DNA of 13,076 bases from JAABYT01 sp041581935 (GTDB taxonomy: Bacteria > Pseudomonadota > Gammaproteobacteria > HK1): positions 1 to 13,076 of the forward strand of contig JBFICP010000076.1 in assembly GCA_041581935.1 (NCBI GenBank). Reading direction: 5' to 3'. Positions 10,768-13,076 of the stretch are shown here, one piece after another. Below the pieces are notes generated by a model. It searched no databases and had not been told where the DNA came from. It worked only from the letters and a program-made list of their open reading frames with translations. Position 1 is the first letter of the stretch. Each line of letters begins with the position of its first letter. Position numbers and translations under genes: made by a program.

Positions 10768-12814
10768 CGAGCGGCGCCACATCGACACGCGTATCGTTAT
10801 AACACGCGCCATCGCAGATATCGGCTTTGTCATTGGGCACGAGGGCGTTCACGGTTTGACCGGTGGTGCTGGTCTTGAGCCAGACGCCCTTAGGCGAAAA
10901 CACCACGCCCGGACGCGTAGCCTCGGTGATTTTCACATGCAGGTGCACCTCCCCGAGGTCGTTCCACACTCTCACCGTCGCGCCGTTCTCGAGACCACGG
11001 GTCGCGGCGTCATCGGGATGCATCTCGAGCTCAGGCATGCCGTCGCTGTCGGCGAGCCCGCCGAACGTTGCATTGATGCGCTTGTCCGATGACGGCGTAA
11101 TCAGCGCCAACGGAAAAGCCGAATCGACGGGCACGTATCCCGGCAGTCCCTGTCCGTGCGCTTTCTCGAGCGCCGCGGAGAAGAGCTCCACCTTTCCGCT
11201 GTGTGTTGCAGGAAACACGTTTTTGAACAGAATGGGGTCGCCACCTTCGATCTGCATGGCGAGCGCGTTGTCAATCGGCAGCTCGCTGGGTCTCGTACCC
11301 GCCAGCCGCGGATCGTCGCCGTCGATGGCGTCGTCCATGAGCTCCGCATCGCTTGCGCGGAACAGCGGCTCGTCGAATCCGAAGCGCGCCGCCAAGCGCC
11401 GGAAGATCTCCGTATTCGGCAATGATTCGCCCACCGGCGGAATCACCGCCTCGGCCCGCTGCAGCCACTGTTGCCCATAGGCCGGGTAGATGTCGTCGTA
11501 TTCGAAATGCGTGCACGCCGGCAGCACGATATCCGCGTACGCCATGCTGTCGGTCATGGCGACATCGCAACCGACCGTAAAAAGATCGTCTCTCGACAGC
11601 GCCTCGATTACGCGACGCTGATCCGGGTGCACGGCGACTGGGTTATGGTTGTAGATGAACAGCGCCTTGACGGGCGGCGCCGCGCGGTCGTCGAGAATCA
11701 GGTTTGGTATGTCGAGAATGTTGACGCGCCGCGTGCCCGCGGGAATCAGATCCGGGCGCTGCAGTCGATTGCTGGTTTTCGGAAACGCGGCTCCGGCCTT
11801 GGCGATCAGCCCACCGCCGGCAACGCCGAATTTCCCCGCGAGCGCCGGCAGCGCGAGGATCGCGCGCACACCGGATCCGCCGTTTCGGTTGCGCTCCAGA
11901 CCGTTGCCGATGGAAATGGCCGCCGGCGACAAGCGCATGTAGAGCGCGGCAAGCGCGCGAATATCGGCTTCCGGCACATCACAGATGGCGGCGGCCGTCG
12001 CCACGCTCATGCGACGCACTTTTTCCATGTAGACGTCGAAGCCGCTCACCCACTGCGCGATGAAGTCGCGATCGAATGCACCCAGGCGCTCGAGCTCGTT
12101 GGTCAACGCGAAGGCCAGCACCACATCGGTGCCCGGCCTGATGGCGAGATGCAGGTCCGCCTGCTCGGCGACGCGGATGCGCTTGGGATCGACGACCACC
12201 AGCTTGGCACCGTTTTCCCGCGCGGCCTTGGTGACCCGCTGCATATGCAGGTTCGACACCGTGAGATTGTTGCCCCACACAATGACGAGCTTCGCCTTCT
12301 CCGCCTGCTCGGGCGGCATGCCGGGCACGTCGCCATACAGGCTCGTGTACGCGAGCGAACGAATGCCGCCGCACAGCGGCACCCGGTCGAGCAGAGTCGC
12401 GCCCAGCTTGTGGAAGAAGCGCAGATCCATGGAGCCATCGGCGAGCATGCCGTGGGGCCCCGCGTAGTTGAACGGAGCGACGGCCTGGGGGCCGTGGGCC
12501 GCAATGACAGCCGAGAAGCGCTCATGGATGACATCCAGAGCCCCATCCCAGGACAGTGGCTCGAATCGCCCCTCTCCCCTGGCGCCGACCCGCCGCAGCG
12601 GCCGGGTCAGGCGATTGGCGCCATGCACGAAGTCGGGATAGGCGTTCGACACCTTGGCGCATACGACGCCGGCGGTGTAAGGATTGGCGTTCGAGCCGCG
12701 CACGTCGACGACGCGGTCGTTTTCGACCGTGACCGACAGGCTGCAGGTGTCCGGACAGTCCAGGGGACAGACACTGGCGCGTTTCACGGGACGAGGGTCC
12801 TCCAGGGCGGACAT
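10760..12814 (-). CDS. DMSO-reductase-family molybdopterin oxidoreductase
   Basis: The 684-residue protein begins with a 4Fe-4S cluster site, CPLDCPDTC (Cys16, 20, 24) and VVCAKVS (Cys52), as in the Mo4Fe4S domain of the family. The molybdopterin domain follows: FNYAGPHGMLADGS, then PLCGGIRS, where Cys148 is the best candidate Mo ligand. WGNNLTVSNLHM, VVVDPKRIRVAEQADLHLAIRPGTD and DSMAYADIVLPACTHFE are typical bis-MGD-binding stretches, and a C-terminal molydopterin-dinucleotide domain starts near 570 (LALITPSSDKRINATFGG). It resembles the large group annotated only as molybdopterin oxidoreductase, whose substrates are mostly unknown. No twin-arginine or Sec signal precedes the cluster, so it appears cytoplasmic although its coupled cytochrome is exported. 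No ferredoxin-like or membrane subunit is adjacent. The ATG at 12814 lacks a strong ribosome site. Confidence 0.88.
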   Translation of the reverse strand: MSALEDPRPVKRASVCPLDCPDTCSLSVTVENDRVVDVRGSNANPYTAGVVCAKVSNAYPDFVHGANRLTRPLRRVGARGEGRFEPLSWDGALDVIHERFSAVIAAHGPQAVAPFNYAGPHGMLADGSMDLRFFHKLGATLLDRVPLCGGIRSLAYTSLYGDVPGMPPEQAEKAKLVIVWGNNLTVSNLHMQRVTKAARENGAKLVVVDPKRIRVAEQADLHLAIRPGTDVVLAFALTNELERLGAFDRDFIAQWVSGFDVYMEKVRRMSVATAAAICDVPEADIRALAALYMRLSPAAISIGNGLERNRNGGSGVRAILALPALAGKFGVAGGGLIAKAGAAFPKTSNRLQRPDLIPAGTRRVNILDIPNLILDDRAAPPVKALFIYNHNPVAVHPDQRRVIEALSRDDLFTVGCDVAMTDSMAYADIVLPACTHFEYDDIYPAYGQQWLQRAEAVIPPVGESLPNTEIFRRLAARFGFDEPLFRASDAELMDDAIDGDDPRLAGTRPSELPIDNALAMQIEGGDPILFKNVFPATHSGKVELFSAALEKAHGQGLPGYVPVDSAFPLALITPSSDKRINATFGGLADSDGMPELEMHPDDAATRGLENGATVRVWNDLGEVHLHVKITEATRPGVVFSPKGVWLKTSTTGQTVNALVPNDKADICDGACYNDTRVDVAPLDA

Positions 12815-12832
12815 TCGGCAGCCGCCAGTCTA

Positions 12833-12845
12833 GACCAGGTTGGTC
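12833..12845. promoter_or_regulatory. GACCA-N3-TGGTC palindrome upstream of the molybdoenzyme gene
   Basis: A perfect five-base dyad with a GGT centre lies about 20 bases upstream of the molybdoenzyme ATG, where an operator or leader hairpin could act. The element is short, so chance is possible. Confidence 0.25.
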
Positions 12846-12920
12846 CGTATTGAAGGTCCATTTTCCCGATTTCGGCAGGGCCAAACTGCATGCGCGCTTC
12901 TGCGACGGGAAAGGCGCCCG

Positions 12921-13076
12921 CTAACCGATGGCTTTGAGCGCCCTGACCACCTTCTCGGGCGTGATTGGCAGATCGGGGATGCGCACCCCGATGGCGTCGG
13001 CCACAGCGTTGGCGATGGCGGGTGCCACCGGCGTGAGGGACGGCTCGCCGATGCCCTTGGCGCCGAACGGGCCGAC
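12921..13076 (-). CDS. Xanthine dehydrogenase/CoxL-family molybdopterin subunit, C-terminal end
   Basis: Only the last 51 residues are in the window. The frame is open to the window edge and stops at 12921-12923. The fragment reads VGPFGAKGIGEPSLTPVAPA, which contains the KGIGEP motif whose Glu is the catalytic base of the xanthine oxidase/aldehyde oxidase/CO dehydrogenase large subunits. This is followed by the conserved AIANAVADAIGVRI helix and a C-terminal LPITPEKVVRAL segment. These enzymes hydroxylate purines, aldehydes or N-heterocycles, or oxidise CO, using a molybdopterin cytosine dinucleotide with a partner FAD and 2Fe-2S subunit. Which substrate applies cannot be judged from this fragment. 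It is encoded upstream of, and in the same direction as, the molybdoenzyme/cytochrome pair, 106 bases away. Confidence 0.85.
   Translation of the reverse strand, partial: VGPFGAKGIGEPSLTPVAPAIANAVADAIGVRIPDLPITPEKVVRALKAIG

Noticed and set aside
11471..12853. Plus-strand open frame of 460 codons opposite the molybdoenzyme
   Set aside because: It is rich in Arg, His and Gly with no motif, while the minus strand shows the full family pattern of a molybdopterin oxidoreductase.

Overview
The window is GC-rich, densely coding bacterial DNA. FbpB-type iron permease, HtpX, BetC-type sulfatase, MerF, a lipobox lipoprotein and two molybdenum-enzyme families together suggest a member of the Pseudomonadota, perhaps a gamma- or betaproteobacterium. 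No rRNA, tRNA or housekeeping marker allows a firmer placement. No CRISPR array, insertion sequence, integrase or RNA gene was seen.

Layout. 1-414: end of an iron(III)-type ABC permease gene. 522-710: relic of a small multidrug resistance (SMR) transporter gene, followed at 717-1607 by an intact EamA-family transporter. 1702-1971 (minus): a small exported protein. It is divergent from 2157-3725, and the 185-base gap between them is rich in dyads. 2157-3725: a RuBisCO-like protein (form IV type) fused at its C-terminus to a cupin domain. 3695-4166 (minus): a two-gene MerF plus GDCCVxC-type Cys-rich protein cassette, the second gene apparently frameshifted at its start. 4354-4974: a DsbA-fold protein like 2-hydroxychromene-2-carboxylate isomerase. 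5067-6140 (minus): an alpha/beta-hydrolase lipoprotein. 6216-6989: an atypical SDR. 6990-7363: non-coding, with a promoter-like AT-rich patch and a hairpin. 7364-7537: a 57-residue orphan protein. 7581-9137 (minus): a choline-sulfatase-like enzyme. 9342-10226: HtpX. 10282-10767 and 10760-12814 (minus): an overlapping pair of an exported cytochrome c and a DMSO-reductase-family molybdoenzyme. 12921-13076 (minus): the C-terminal end of a xanthine dehydrogenase/CoxL-family large subunit.

How the genes relate. Most genes stand alone or in pairs, with frequent strand switches, so this is a mosaic rather than one long operon. The clear functional units are the merF/GDCCVxC pair and the overlapping molybdoenzyme/cytochrome pair. 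The strongest candidate for something undescribed is the RuBisCO-like/cupin fusion. It keeps the phosphate-binding and KDD elements of the RuBisCO barrel but has Gln where the Mg-binding Glu should be. It carries a metal-type cupin in the same chain, has no recognised pathway partners beside it, and sits behind a candidate operator of three alternating TGTCA/TGACA half-sites spaced exactly 18 bases apart over its predicted promoter.
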